From positions 495,607,180 to 495,671,179 of the forward strand of contig CM022298.1 of NCBI GenBank assembly GCA_011799875.1: 64,000 nt of DNA. Direction: 5' to 3'. Positions 10,647 to 21,965 of the stretch are shown one piece after another. The stretch's first letter is position 1. Each line of letters begins with the position of its first letter. A model generated the notes under the pieces. That model was not told where the DNA came from, searched no databases, and was given only the letters and a program-made list of their open reading frames with translations. Source of the stretch: Thinopyrum elongatum. Its lineage: Eukaryota; Streptophyta; Magnoliopsida; Poales; Poaceae. Position numbers and translations under genes: made by a program.

Positions 10647-11658
10647 ATGGACCCTGGAGCACCGGCCGAAGTGATGTCTATGGCTCTGGCCAAAACCGTC
10701 GAGGCTCAGGGTACGAAGAAGTGCAAGCACCCCGCCGAGACTATCGCAGACAAGCTCAAGGCCATCGCCCTGTCCAAGCCCCCCTCTCCGGGATCCCTCA
10801 TTAAGCAAATCCAGGTAATATCTCTTCTTGACGATCTTTTTGGCGATCTTGATCGTGTTTTTTCATCTAACACGCAGTACTAGTACTAGTAGTACAACTT
10901 TCTGGGCGATCTTGCATGTGATTTTTGTGTGCCAAATGACGGTTCTAAATTGCTCTTTTGACCAAAACATGCGAGAGGTTGACACTGATTTCTTATAGAT
11001 TACTTTCAACTACTTTATGAACATCAATGCTAGTTATAGGAAATGCAAGATTTTAGCTCTCATGCCTTTGAAGAGAGTATATTAGCCTCAGTAACTTGTG
11101 TTATGGATATTGCAAGTAATCTCTCTGCTCTCATGCCTTTGAAGATATGTTCTAGTGTCTTTGTTCACTCATTTCTGTGCGTATATGTAGTTTTATATGG
11201 AGTAAAATATCGAAAATCATCTTATATTTCTGAACGGAGGTAGTAATAAAATATTTGGTTTCTGTTTGAATTAGAACCAGCTCTGCGATGGAGATGAAGT
11301 TCTCAAAGTCATGCCGTGTGAACTGGAAGACCTGAGGATGAGTTCTACTAAACTATCCAGCTGCTATGTCCTTGTCGCCACATGTCGTGAACTAGTGTTT
11401 TCCTATAGCATTGTTGTCAGGCGTGTTCTCGAGGGTGTACTTCACCACAACAATTTCCTAGTTGTGCCTTCAATTACGAAGGGTGTGGTTCTTGTAAAGC
11501 TTCCCGACAAATCTGATGTGGACTGTCTTCATTGTCATGTTTATGAGTTGAAAGACCACTCGGTTAGGTTCTCCAAGGTTGACGAGATGGCGATGGTGCT
11601 GGTAGACATCTCTCACGAAGTCCATGGCCTAGTCAGTTATGCGGGGTACATCCCGTAG
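10647..11658 (+). CDS. Hypothetical two-exon protein upstream of the B3-like locus
   Basis: Exon 1 (10647-10814) encodes MDPGAPAEVMSMALAK, a Lys-rich basic stretch (TKKCKHPAE) and ends CCAG before GTAATA. Exon 2 (11275-11658) follows a TTAG acceptor in phase 0 and reads to a TAG at 11656. The joined product would be 183 residues; its second half is rich in Val, Leu and His and has the HNNFLVVPS and VHGLVSYAGY blocks. An in-frame upstream ATG at 10608 would add 13 hydrophobic residues. No domain is recognised. It may be the 5' part of the B3-like gene that follows, with the real splice pattern skipping the stop at 11656, or a decayed segment. Splicing is inferred from sequence only. Confidence 0.4.
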
Positions 11659-11925
11659 GTCGGTGGAAAGAAATAGTCTACAGAGTTTAATTAGTGCATC
11701 TTTGCTTGTCTTTAGTAACTACTATTGTTCAGTACTTGATTTGTGTGTGTGAACCCTGTATTGTTTAGTACTGCCGCTTTTGTTGTGTGGTGAGTCCTGA
11801 GAACAGTATATGTTAATGTATGTCCACTCAATTCAGTCTGTATATTTTGAAGTATCCAGATCATCTTTTTAGTGAGGACGGTTTATCAATTATGGTTACA
11901 CTCCAATATTTGTATGCATTGCAGG

Positions 11926-13305
11926 GTTTATCGCACCCACCAGGATTTCCAGTCCCATGGATGTTCGATCCATACGATTTGTCACGACCTTTGGACTGTC
12001 CTGCTTGTGGGAGTAAGCGGGGGCCCTGCACGCCACCCGTAATTGGACGATCAACCTTCTGTTTAGAACTTGAACATAGTGATTTCCTGGTAAGGATTCA
12101 CTCGTGTCACATCAAGTAAATCTTATTGATTTACTGTCTAAATCTTATTGATTTAATGTCATGTTTTCTTACTTTTGCTGCAATTTTACAATGCAGGTTT
12201 TGCCATGTGACATTCGTTACAGATTAAACCGTTTGGTTTGCTCTATGATGGTTATTTTTGCAGGTTTCACTTCTTATGTCGTGTGAGTAACGAAGGCACT
12301 GTCCATCACTTATATTACTGGACACAATTTGATCAGTCTGTTGTCTGAGTACAATCTGAAGCCCTATGATGAACTGTAGTTTGGTTTAACAAACACGCCA
12401 CAATTAATCCTTCCCACGTTTAAAAGAAATGAAGAAAAAGACTGGATCAAGGTCACGGAGCCTAGTCAAGTTAGAAAGCTGAAGTATGAAATCATAGCAG
12501 ACCATAGACGATCCTGCTGTCTCGCACATCGGTACCACCTTCAGCATCGGATCGAGCACCGGCACCTTCTCAGACAGCACTGGCTCTAGCACTGACAGTG
12601 GTAGCATCTCAGTCTGATCAACCAGAGGATTGGGCACCGACCGCGCCAGCGGATCAGGCTGATCACCCGGAGGATCGGGCACCGACACGGCCACCTGCTC
12701 CGACACCGGCACCAGTTCCACAAGGAGCACCATCTCCGGCAGCAGCAGCGGCACTACCAGTCGCACCGGCACGGGCACCAGCAACGGCTCCGGCACCTGC
12801 ACCAACACTTGAAGTTGCACTTGCATCTGCTCCGGCCCGTGCAGCGGCAACGGAACCAGCAGTTGCGCCGGCAACAGACTGGGCTGCAGTTCGCACTGCA
12901 TATACCAAAGTCCTTACAAAAACCGACATCTCCACCTTCTTGGTAAGCATTGGCCGCCCAAGTGCTTCGTTCTTTTTTCTTTCCATGTTGCTTCACATGA
13001 TTCACTGTGTTGATCTAACTGTTTGTGTATGTCTTCTTGTTTGCAAACAGAGAATTCCTAGAGCAACGAGCGAGTCGTTCAATAATCCGGGCGACCGTGG
13101 CCAAGTTTCTCTTACCATGCGCAGCCTTGGTGCGAATGAACCTGCTTAATATACCGTAAGTACAAAGGATGGTTGCATGATGATTGATGCTAAAGGATGG
13201 TCAAGGTTCAAAACTCTATCAAATCTTGCGGTAGGGGATGATGTCAAAATCGAACTTTCTCGGCAAGGAGAGCTGGTCCAAATCAACTTTGAAATTCTTC
13301 AGTAG
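11926..13305 (+). pseudogene. B3-type DNA-binding domain gene, interrupted by a stop inside the domain
   Basis: Exon-like pieces: 11926-12110 (Pro-rich, with CPACGSKRGPC), a piece starting near 12197, an Ala/Pro-rich exon ending at 12942, and a final exon from 13051. The last two join in phase 0 (TTG then GTAAG; ACAG then AGA) to give KVLTKTDISTFLRIPRA, the opening of a B3 fold. GQVSLTMRS and GWSRF...LAVGDDVKIEL...LVQINFEIL follow, ending at a TAG at 13303. B3 domains bind DNA in plant transcription factors; this one is most like the divergent REM type. A TAA at 13147-13149 sits in the middle of the domain in the same frame, so this copy probably makes a truncated protein. The 108-bp intron is also open in frame. 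Confidence 0.55.
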
Positions 13306-13847
13306 CAGCACGCAACTGCCGAACTGATCTATCCTCCAAGAGCTTTTGATGTAATAATATGGCATGGTGAAACAAGTGTCATGTGTGTATAACTTGTACG
13401 ACAGTATTATTTATCACGTAGGATATCGTGAAAGAATTGCAACTCTGATTGCTGGTTAGGAACTGTCGTTCGATTTCATTCTAACAGCTGCCATGCTTTA
13501 TTTAATTTTCTGTATTCGCCTTGCGACAGCATCTAAAACCAGCGCTGTACCGATCGCTTGCAATATGAAATGCGCTGAGTTAGAACACATGGGCCCCCAA
13601 ACATGCAGGCCCACCGGCCTGTGGCCCAAAGTCTAGAACCGTGAGCCTGTCTGAGTATTATATTCTCAGCTGAACCCCCATATTATGTTATATATATTCC
13701 CCTTGATTTTTCTTATGTATAAAGTTGTGATATAAAAGATTTTTATATTTCTTTACAGAGGGAGTATCTCTCTGTCAAAAATATATTTATGTGTAACTAG
13801 TTACTCCTGCCTTTCTATTTCCTTTCCCTGATATGTGGGGTATCCGG
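13306..13847. other. Downstream spacer with a MITE remnant
   Basis: No gene. Around 13720-13768 a decayed Stowaway end is visible (TTTATATTTCTTTACAGAGGGAGTA). The rest looks like a 3' untranslated region and spacer of the B3-like locus. Confidence 0.4.
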
Positions 13848-14010
13848 TAACGGGGTCCACATGCCATGCACCAAATTAGAGTGCATAACTGCACGGTAGG
13901 CTCACCTCGGTCGTAGCGCCGCAGTAATGCCCAATGAGCTGTCAAATCACGAAAACCCCCGCCTTTCCAGCTTTAGCAGTAACCTAGACGGACGAAGCAG
14001 CAATATTTCA
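13848..14010 (+). repeat. Copy 3 of the triplicated leader-like segment
   Basis: Same ordered blocks as copy 2 at 10200-10395, ending in a GGACGGACGAAGCA block. It is followed about 80 bases later by the ATG at 14087. Confidence 0.8.
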
Positions 14011-14086
14011 CTGGGTCTGAATCCCCTTCTCCCTTGTCTTCTTGTTCAGAGAAAACCCCCTCTCGGCGATTGCGTAGGGTTTTCTC

Positions 14087-15503
14087 ATGGAGAACCAGGT
14101 ACGAATTCTTCATCCATCCCCGATAAATCCTAGTCCCTTGGTCGCGGGTAATCCTAGGATGGCAGCCGCCGCCGTTGATGCATTTTTCTTCCCACTGAAT
14201 CTAGTGTATTTCATTTGCAGTGCCCAAAGTGCGAGGACCCTACAGGTTTCTGCGCCCTCGGCTAAACGCCACACTTGTTCCTTCTCATCCTAACACAGGA
14301 ATTTAAAACGCGCACAGTATGTTCCTAAAATCCTCTTTTCTATCCGGGAGGGTGGGCGTTTTTGAACATGCTGTCGACTAATTTGGAAATTTGGATTGCT
14401 ATATTTGGATAAAAGGTACTAGTACCATGGTCAACACTGACGTGGAGGAAATTATTTCTAGATTTGGATAGCGAATACATTGTGTTCTCATATTATTTTT
14501 CCTGCAGTGCATTCCTTGCTCTGCCAGAACACATGTACTCAAGATGGTCGGCCTTGCCATAACTGAATACACCAGTTTAATGGTCACATTGAAGACAAGC
14601 CATGGATATAAGTTCCGAGTTGGGTTCATGAACCAAGAAGATCGCTGCTTTTTTATGGCTGAACTTGGATAAACTTTCTCAAGTGTTACGGACTGAAAGT
14701 TGGCGCATGAATGTTGATGGAAATAGCAGAACCTGGTCCCATCTTCATTGTGATCTTCCACCCCGACGTCATTCCAGTAGTTCATCCATGTTAGTTTTGT
14801 ATCTGGTTCTTGCATGTTGCCTCGATTACTTCTTAATCCACCTATTCTGTCTAACTAATCACAATTTAACTTTAGAAGTAGCAACGATTTGTGATTCCCT
14901 TCTCTCACGAAGATGCTACTTCTAACTAATATTTCTTATAATTGGTGGCACGTGTAGGTTATTTCAAAGTTCAGCATGCTACTCGTTTGTTATTCTATAA
15001 GAACTCGACTGTTACTGATGGCACTGAAGTTGACTGGGACGACATCCACCAGTTCCTACACTTTATTGATCGTCTTGAGGTCCTTGTGGGGTGTTTCAAT
15101 GGTGGAAGGCCACGTGGGATATGTGTACCACTGCTGCACACGTTGAATAGGTCCAACTGTGTCGAGAAACTTATGGTACGAGCTGTTTTCTGTTATATAT
15201 GTTGTTCATAAACTCTTGCTTATACACAGTTTTACAGCTGTGGTCTTCTTGAAACAGAAACTGCCCAGTTCTGTTGTTCCTATACAGATGCCTGACCATG
15301 GTCGGGTCAGACTTGCACTTGGTCACAACATGATGTTTATGTCGACCTACTCCATTTCCCTTGGAGGTGAAAAGATACTTATTCATGGGTGGTCTCAAAT
15401 AATGAAGGCCCGTCCAACTTGGAGCATAGGACAGAAGGTTATGCTCATACTTTTCCATGGCTCTAAAGCGAATATCCTGTTTATTGACCACATTGCGAGA
15501 TGA
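14087..15503 (+). pseudogene. Second B3-like locus (gene or pseudogene)
   Basis: A tiny first exon (MENQ, 14087-14098, then GTACG) is followed by a CPKCEDPTGFC segment after a TTTGCAG at about 14218. This parallels CPACGSKRGPC in the neighbouring locus. A piece at 14507-14670 reads MVTLKTSHGYKFRVGF and stops at TAA. Two later exons join in phase 0: one ending at 15175 (LEVLVGCFNGGRPRG region) and 15258-15503, which encodes GRVRLALG, HGWSQIMKA and WSIGQKVMLILFHG, a B3-like C-terminal half. The whole cannot be spliced confidently into one frame, so a pseudogene or partly decayed copy is most likely. The shared leader and Cys motif indicate duplication from the same ancestor as the 11.9-13.3 kb locus. 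Confidence 0.45.
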
Positions 15504-15720
15504 AGCCGCTTTCAGAAGGTTGTGGATGCGCGGGGTGGCGCCTGGGCCTTGTCCTGGGGCTTGGTGGCCTCACCCTCGGTTAACTGTAGGCAAAGTAGCA
15601 CTGTTCGAGGCGTGCTTTGTACGGTTGAACCTGTATAAGTACTCATACTGCTTTCAGCTATGGTTGTTAAGTGCCCTTGCTGGTTTCAGTTAAGGTTGTT
15701 AAGTACTCATGCTGCTTTTA
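15504..15720. repeat. Short tandem repeats downstream of the B3-like locus
   Basis: Units with AAGTACTCATACTGCTTT and GGTTGTTAAGT recur two to three times between about 15636 and 15720. No gene is seen. Confidence 0.6.
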
Positions 15721-15724
15721 CAGT

Positions 15725-17890
15725 TTGTCGTGTTTCTTCAGTCATGTCTTCCTCCAGCCGCCAAAACCAAACCAGCGCCGGCGGGGTCGCCTGCTTCCGC
15801 CTCCCACGGCTGGCTGCGCCTCAGCGCATGCATCGCCACCCCACCGTCTCCTAAATCATTAACGCTGATGTCCGAGGCCTCGCCGTCGTCCCCCGCGCGC
15901 TTTGGTGCGCTCGTCGCGGTGCCGCCCTCTCGTGTTGTCAACATGGTCAACAAACAAGAGGAATCAGGAGAGGACTGTACTTGGAGAGGATGACAGTAGG
16001 GGCCCACCATGTCCATGGCCGTACGCAAGTAAGTTCCTCATTTTTTCTTATATACTCCATTGTCAGCGTATAGAAAAAGAAAATGCTTCCTCCTAGTGGT
16101 TTGCTGACATCTGGGACCCACGACATTGTCAGCGTATAGTCAATAGACAAGAGAACAGCACAAGATCGGCTGACACCTGGGACGTAGCTGCTCGAGCAGT
16201 ATTTTATTTTTGTTATTGTTGAGACGGAGCAGGGTTTCAACTGGGCTGTGGCCCGTCTAGCCCATGCTTCTATTTTACGTTCACCACATGACCAGCCCAG
16301 CTATTTTTTCTTTGTGAAAATGAGCCCAGTTTATTTTTTCTGAAGAATACCCAATCCAGGCCTACTAATTTTTCTACGCCCTGCTGGGCTGCAACTCTTT
16401 CAAGACGGCTGCAAATCTTTAAAGTAAAATGAAATGGGCTGTAAATATAAAAACAGACGACAAATTGGCAGTTACTTTCAAATTTCTGGATTTTTTCACA
16501 TTTTCAGATTCCAATTTCACTGGGCTTTAACCTAATTTAAATATATCTTCAAAGTACTTTAAATCTGGCTAGACATTTCGGTATTAAAAATAGTTTGGAC
16601 CCCACCGAAATATGCAAAATTTCGTTTAAATTTTTAACCCTGGCCCTGGCCAACAAAAAAAAACGACGGCAATAAATTGCATAAGAAGTTGCAATGAGGT
16701 GTCAATTATCAAAAAAAAATAGGGAATGGTCTGACTTGTGGGCCTATTAAGTTGACGCGTATGCAAGATTTTTTTACTTATTATATACGTCAACAAACGA
16801 TTCTAGTCCAATGGCCGTCGTGCTTCTTCAATCTTTGATCTTCTTGCTCCAGCCGCCAAATCCAGCGCCAGCGGGACCGCCTGCTCCCGCCTCCCGTGGT
16901 CGGCTATGCTGCCGCGCATGCCTCACCGTCCCCTACTACTCCCACCACTGGCCAGGCCATCCCTCTACTCACCCACATCCCTCCACTGTTGTGGCTTCGC
17001 CGCCTCCGGGTCATTCCCTTCCTGGGTCTCGCCGTCGTCCATCGCGTTGGTGTGCTCGGCACGACGTGGTCAACGTTGTCAACAAATGACAACATCAAAA
17101 GAGGGATGTACATGGAGAGGCTGACAGTTGGGACCCACATGGTCCATGGCCGCACACAAGCAAGTACCTCCTTATTACGCCAAAACGAATGAATTCTCCC
17201 AATGACAGCTGGGACCCACTAGCTATATCTTGGCACGGAAGGAAGTGCCTCCTTATTAAGAAAAAAATAACGAGTGCTCCCCATGATAGCTGGGGCCCAC
17301 CAGATATGGAGGCTGACTTGTGGCCCTACTAAGTTGACGCGTACGCAGGGCTTTTCAACTTAGTCAACAAACGATTCTATCACCAGTGACCGTTCGATTG
17401 TTAACATCCAACGGCCGTCCTGCTTCTTCAACCTCGGATTTTCTTGCTCCAGCCGTCCAAACCACCGCGTGCTCCTGCCTCCTGTGGCTGGCTGTGCTGC
17501 CGCGCAGGCCTCACCGCCCCCTACTACTCCCACCGCTGGCCAGGCCATCCCTCTACTCACCCACACCCCATGTTATTCTGCGGCGACGACAGCCTCACAC
17601 CGCAGCCGAACCAGTCAACCCTCGCACCACCCTCCGCGTGTTCCCAAGCTCCGCGTCGTTCCCTGCCTCACATCGTCCATCGCCTGGTGTTGTCCGCGCG
17701 GCGTGGTCAACGTGGTCAATGAATGACAGCCATCAGAAGAGGACTGTACGTGGTGAGGCTGACAGATGGACCCACCAGCTACATCTTCGCACGCAAGGAA
17801 GTGCCTCCTTATTATGCGCAAAAAAAAGAATCCTCCCCCTGTCAGCTCGGACCCACCATCAATATCTTCGCACGCAAGGAAGTGCCTCCT
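15725..17890 (+). repeat. Three dispersed direct copies of a 450-500 bp repeat
   Basis: Copies at about 15725-16200, 16800-17275 and 17385-17890 share in order: CTTCTTCA, a CCAGCCGCCAAA-type block, a Pro-codon-rich stretch with GGCTG or TGGCC, a GTGGTCAACG or CATGGTCAAC block, GGAGAGGCTGACAG, GGGACCCAC and AAGTGCCTCCTTATT. The last two copies are each preceded by a GTTGACGCGTA-CGC element. They are non-coding despite open frames. Confidence 0.8.
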
Positions 17891-18139
17891 TATCCTCCCT
17901 GACAGCCGGGACTCACCCGGTCGAAGCGTATGTAGCGTTGTCATTCTGGTCGCAAACGTGTACGTACATACTGGTCCATCGGTCTTTCTGCCACGATGAA
18001 CCGTGGCCCAGTAAGGAGCGGTAGCTGTTCAGGCAGTCTCGTCTATATCGTGTACATGTACGTACAGCCACGCTTCAAGAAAGTAAATACGGCTACGTAC
18101 GTACATACGGGCGGGGTCTCGAACGCGTACAGCGACGGC

Positions 18140-18465
18140 GTTCTATTCATCGGCAGCCAACCGACTGGGTCGGAACGGAGAAACAGCATCGTGTTCATCG
18201 GGAGGCAATAGACTAGGTCGGAATGCATCGTGTTCATCGGGAGCCAACCGGCTTGGACGGAACAGCTGAAACAGGGTCTGACGTACCGCAAAACGGAGGA
18301 AACGGACTTGTGTTCGAGCTCCTACGGTCGAAACGGAGTGCTGTTGATCGGGAGGGGTGTGGTGTACCGCAAAACGGAGGAAACGAACTTGTGTTGGAGC
18401 GCCTACGGTCGAAACGGGGTCCTGTTTATCGGGAGGGGTGTGGCGTACCGCAAAACGGGACTCCA
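18140..18465 (+). repeat. Tandem units of about 60-90 bp in the CACTA subterminal region
   Basis: The blocks GTTCATCGGGAG, GTACCGCAAAACGGAGGAAACG and CTACGGTCGAAACGG recur two to four times. No protein is implied. Confidence 0.75.
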
Positions 18466-18910
18466 CGGGCTACTATTCATCCACCGTCTACTGCCTCGCT
18501 CCAGCCTCCATGGCTACTATTCATCCACCGTCGACTTCCTCCAGCCTCCACCTGATACTGTTCATCCACCATCGACTTCCTCCTGCCTCCACCAGCTACT
18601 GTTCATCCACGGGGGTCCTGTTCATCCAGCCTCCACCGGCTACTGTTCAACCAGCCCTCCACGGGGTCCTGTTCATCCAGCCTCCACCAGCTCCTGTTCA
18701 ACCAGCCCTCCACACGGGGTCCTGTTCAACCAGCCCTCCACACGGGGTCCTGTTCAACCAGCCCTCCACGGGGTCCCTCCACCGGCTACTGTTCATCCAC
18801 CCCCACCTCCTCAATCGGGGTCCTGTTCATCCAGCGGCAATGGCCTCTACTACCACGGGATCCTGTTCATCCAACCCCCACGAAGAACTGTTCATCCAAC
18901 CCCCACCGGG
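18466..18910 (+). repeat. Minisatellite built on TACTGTTCATCCA
   Basis: About 15-18 variable units combine CCTCCACC, GGCTACTGTTCATCCA and GGGGTCCTGTTCATCCAG. Some units carry CAACCAGCCCTCCAC instead. Frames stay open only because the units lack stops. Confidence 0.85.
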
Positions 18911-19426
18911 GACTGTTCATCAAGAGGCAGCTTCAATCGGCTTCAGTTAGCAGCAGTAGCGAAGGAATCGCTTGGGTTTAGTTAACAGCCAAGGATCAAT
19001 CGCTCGGGTTCAGTAACGTAGCTAGTGCAATCGCTCGGGTTCAGTAAGCAGACGCCTTGCTCGGGTTCAGTTAGAGCCCAACGCCTCGCACACACGCGTA
19101 CGAGAGAAACGCGTAATCCCTCCGTGCATCGCTCGGCCCCGACCACCCACCGTAACCGGGAACTCCCTGAAATTTTCCTCGCCCTCGCTTCTACCATGAT
19201 TTTTTCCGTCATGGACGGCCCAAAGAATGTCATGCAGGTGCGTCTCCGGCCTGCCCAGGACGAAAAGCCCATTTTCTGTCATGATTTTTTGTCATAGAAG
19301 TAGGAGCCCACCACATCTATGATGATACCGGGTTTTGTCATAATTATCGTCATAGAAGTGTCATAAGCATGACAAAAAAAATTCATTCGGCCCAAAATGT
19401 CACGGATGTGTCTTTTTTTTGTAGTG

Positions 19427-19812
19427 GAGGCTTCGCATGGCTCGCAGCTGCTACCTAGAGGTCGTGCATGGCATGTTTCCACATGGGTTTGCAATGGATC
19501 GCAGCTACTTGGATGCATGGATCTCTGCGTTCTTATGCATGATACGGCCAGCCGGGTAGAGCAGCGCTGTTCTTAGGCCGGTCTGTTGCTGGATGCAATG
19601 GCTAGCAAGCTAATAGCTAGAAAACAGGCTTGTTTGTAGTGCTAACAACTAGTCAGATAATTTTAAGTCACTGTACCAAACAGGTCCTCTGTATCACAAA
19701 AACTCCAAAATACTTTGTTATGTCAAAATTGTGGTATTGTGTACCTAATGACTAAATTACTGTAGTTTTCAATACTTTGGTTTTTATAATACATTTCTAT
19801 CAAACAGGGCCT
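19427..19812. other. Short AT-rich stretch with probable MITE debris
   Basis: CCAAACAGGTCC (about 19676) and CAAACAGGGCC (about 19802) resemble termini of small hAT/PIF-type MITEs, but I could not pair the ends or find target duplications. No gene. Confidence 0.35.
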
Positions 19813-21343
19813 GAGAGTATGGCGTTAGAAGAACGATCATATTGAACCACCCAAACTTGTTTGTTATACTTTGAGACAATATCATCTGAAGTCAATTGTT
19901 ATAACATGGAGTCTTAACATGTGTTTAGTTCCTCAGACCATGAGAGTATTGTAGTCACTTCCTATCGTATGGTGGACTTTGGGGTTGCTCAAACATCATC
20001 TGTAACTAGGTGATCATAACGACAACTTACAGGTTCATCGGAAAGTTTGACAAGGGACTAGATAGCTCGAGAGTGGGATTTGCTCCTCCAACAATGGAGA
20101 GATATTCTTAGGGCCCTCTCGGTGTGATGGCATTCTTCATCGTATGGCTAGACACAGGTAACTATGTCACGGGGATGCCAGAACATATCAACGAGAAAGA
20201 AGAACAAAACTGGTAACGAGGATGATGGTATAGTGAGCATGTGTATGACTCACGAGGATACCGACGCATTTCGGGTTTTGTAAAGTAGCGCGAAGCAAAG
20301 AAAACATCACATGATAACCAAAGGTTCACTCGAATATCATTCGTGTAATCATAGGAATCGATATGGACGTCCACAGTTTCGCTATCGGTCATTGAACGAA
20401 GGAGTTTCGTTCATGTCTATGATTTAGCGAAACTACGGGGTCACAAGCTTAAGGTAATCATGATCTGCTAAGTGTTAGTAGGACAGGAGTATCGAGGATT
20501 TATTTGTGGAATTGTTTTGTTAATATCCAGAATAGTTTCGAGAGGAACTGGAAGCGTTTCGGGGTCACCGGAAGGGTTTCAGAGTTTATCACGCAATACC
20601 GGGTATTACCGATAAATAATATATAGGTGGAAAATGTTTTCGGAGATGTTAAATTATATATAATATGCTCTAGTAATTGTTAGAGAGCTTTTATATTTAC
20701 TTTTATATAAACGGGGCGGCCTAGTGGTGGAAGGAATATTAGGCCACCATGGCCCAATAGGGAAGGCTCCCCACTTTTCCAAGTGGGGAGGCCGAATTGG
20801 AGTGTACTCCTCCCCCTTGGCCGGCGCACCAAGGAGGGGCTTTCCCTCCTTGGTGGCAGCCCCTCCTCTCCCCTCTAACCTATATATACATGAGGTGTTG
20901 GCCCTTTCTACACACAAGTTTTGGAGACTCCTCTAGTTCATCTAGCTCTAGTTCTAGTTGGTCCTAGTTGACTGATTAGAGCTAGACTTATTTCCTCTAA
21001 TCCTCATAATTAGAAGCCCAGTGTGGTTCTAATATGCTCCCTCTAATTCTTCAGCGATGATTAGCTCTGGACGGCAAAGTGCTGTCGGGTCGTGAAGACC
21101 GTACGCTTGCAACCAAGTAGAGAGGTCGTGCTTTCGGTTTTTTGTTCGAGGGGTCATTCGAGGGTTCGTGGGATCGTCATCAATGGTTCGAGGGACTCTA
21201 AGTATGATCTACACCGACTCGTCTACTTCCACTGCACTCCAAAGTCGGTAACGATCATTGATCCAAACCCTAAATGCATCTTCATATTGTTCCTGGGTGT
21301 TCGTAGGGCAATTTTTTTTTGTTTTCTATTACGTCTCCCAACA
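19813..21343 (+). repeat. 5'-truncated LTR, plus orientation
   Basis: Matches the minus-strand solo LTR at 21536-31371 in inverted orientation along its length: TTAGAAGAACGATCATATTG near the left, GGTCACAAGCTTAAGG in the middle, and CAAGTTTTGGAG then TTTTGTTTTCTA near the right. It ends CCCAACA at 21343. About 280 bases of the LTR start are missing. A CCTATATATACATGAGG TATA-like block sits at about 20879. No internal retrotransposon genes adjoin it. Confidence 0.8.
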
Positions 21344-21530
21344 TAGTGGTCGGCCGCCGTAACGCTAGTCTTCAATGCAAGATGGTGCGCTTCGAGTAAC
21401 ACCTCCATTAATGTGTCTGGATGTTGGCCTTCTAAATAATCCGAACAAAGGTAAACCTAATTATGGTATACCATTTGATATATAAAGCAAGTTACGTTCA
21501 ACTAACTGACAGATGAACCGACCGAAGGGA
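21344..21530. other. 187-bp spacer between two facing LTRs
   Basis: Unique sequence between the plus LTR end (21343) and the GTCTT target duplication of the minus solo LTR. No gene. Confidence 0.6.
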
Positions 21531-21965
21531 GTCTTTGTTGCGAAATGTAGTAGAAAACAAAAATTTCGCACCTACGATCACCCAAGAATGTGTTGGTGTA
21601 TATCGTACTTGGAGTCCCTCGAACCGTTGATGAACGATCCCCTTGTACCGCCCCCTCGAACCAAAGACCGAAAGCACATCCTCTCTATTTGGTTGCAAGC
21701 GTGCAGCCTTCACAATCCGACAGTGCTTCGCCGTCCAGAGCTAATCGTCGCCGGAGAATTAGAGGGAGGATATTAGAACCACAATGGGCTTCTAATTATG
21801 AGGACAAGACGATTGGCCTTGCTCTAATTAGTCAACTAGGACCAACTAGAACTAGAACTAGAAGAACTAGAGGAAGCTCCAAAACTTGTATGAAACAATA
21901 GAGCAAAAAACCCTAGTATATATAGGTTGGAGAAGGAAAAGAGGGCAGCCACCAAGGGGGGAAAG

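Larger units (their letters stand above)
15725..19426. mobile_element. Right-hand part of a CACTA (En/Spm) DNA transposon
   Basis: The end at 19408-19426 reads GTG, TC, a T-run and GTAGTG, the inverse of a CACTACAAAAAAA terminus. Before it lie GTCATAGAAGTGTCATAAGCATGAC-like subterminal repeats (19270-19375), and further in, minisatellites, both normal for Triticeae CACTA elements. No transposase was found, and I saw no matching CACTACAAA left end upstream, so this is a truncated or internally unusual copy. The left limit is a guess, set where the repeats begin. GAG at 19427 may be the 3-bp target duplication. Confidence 0.65.

Noticed and set aside
12754..13005. A minus-strand frame very rich in Cys and Arg that looks like a small cysteine-rich peptide
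   Set aside because: It is the complement of the Ala/Pro-rich GCA/CCG codon repeats of the plus-strand B3-like exon; composition alone makes it Cys/Arg-rich. No signal peptide or Cys spacing pattern is seen.
15700..18985. Open frames of 90-250 codons across the CACTA region
   Set aside because: They follow minisatellite units that happen to lack stops, and the translations simply repeat SST/PPS-like words.
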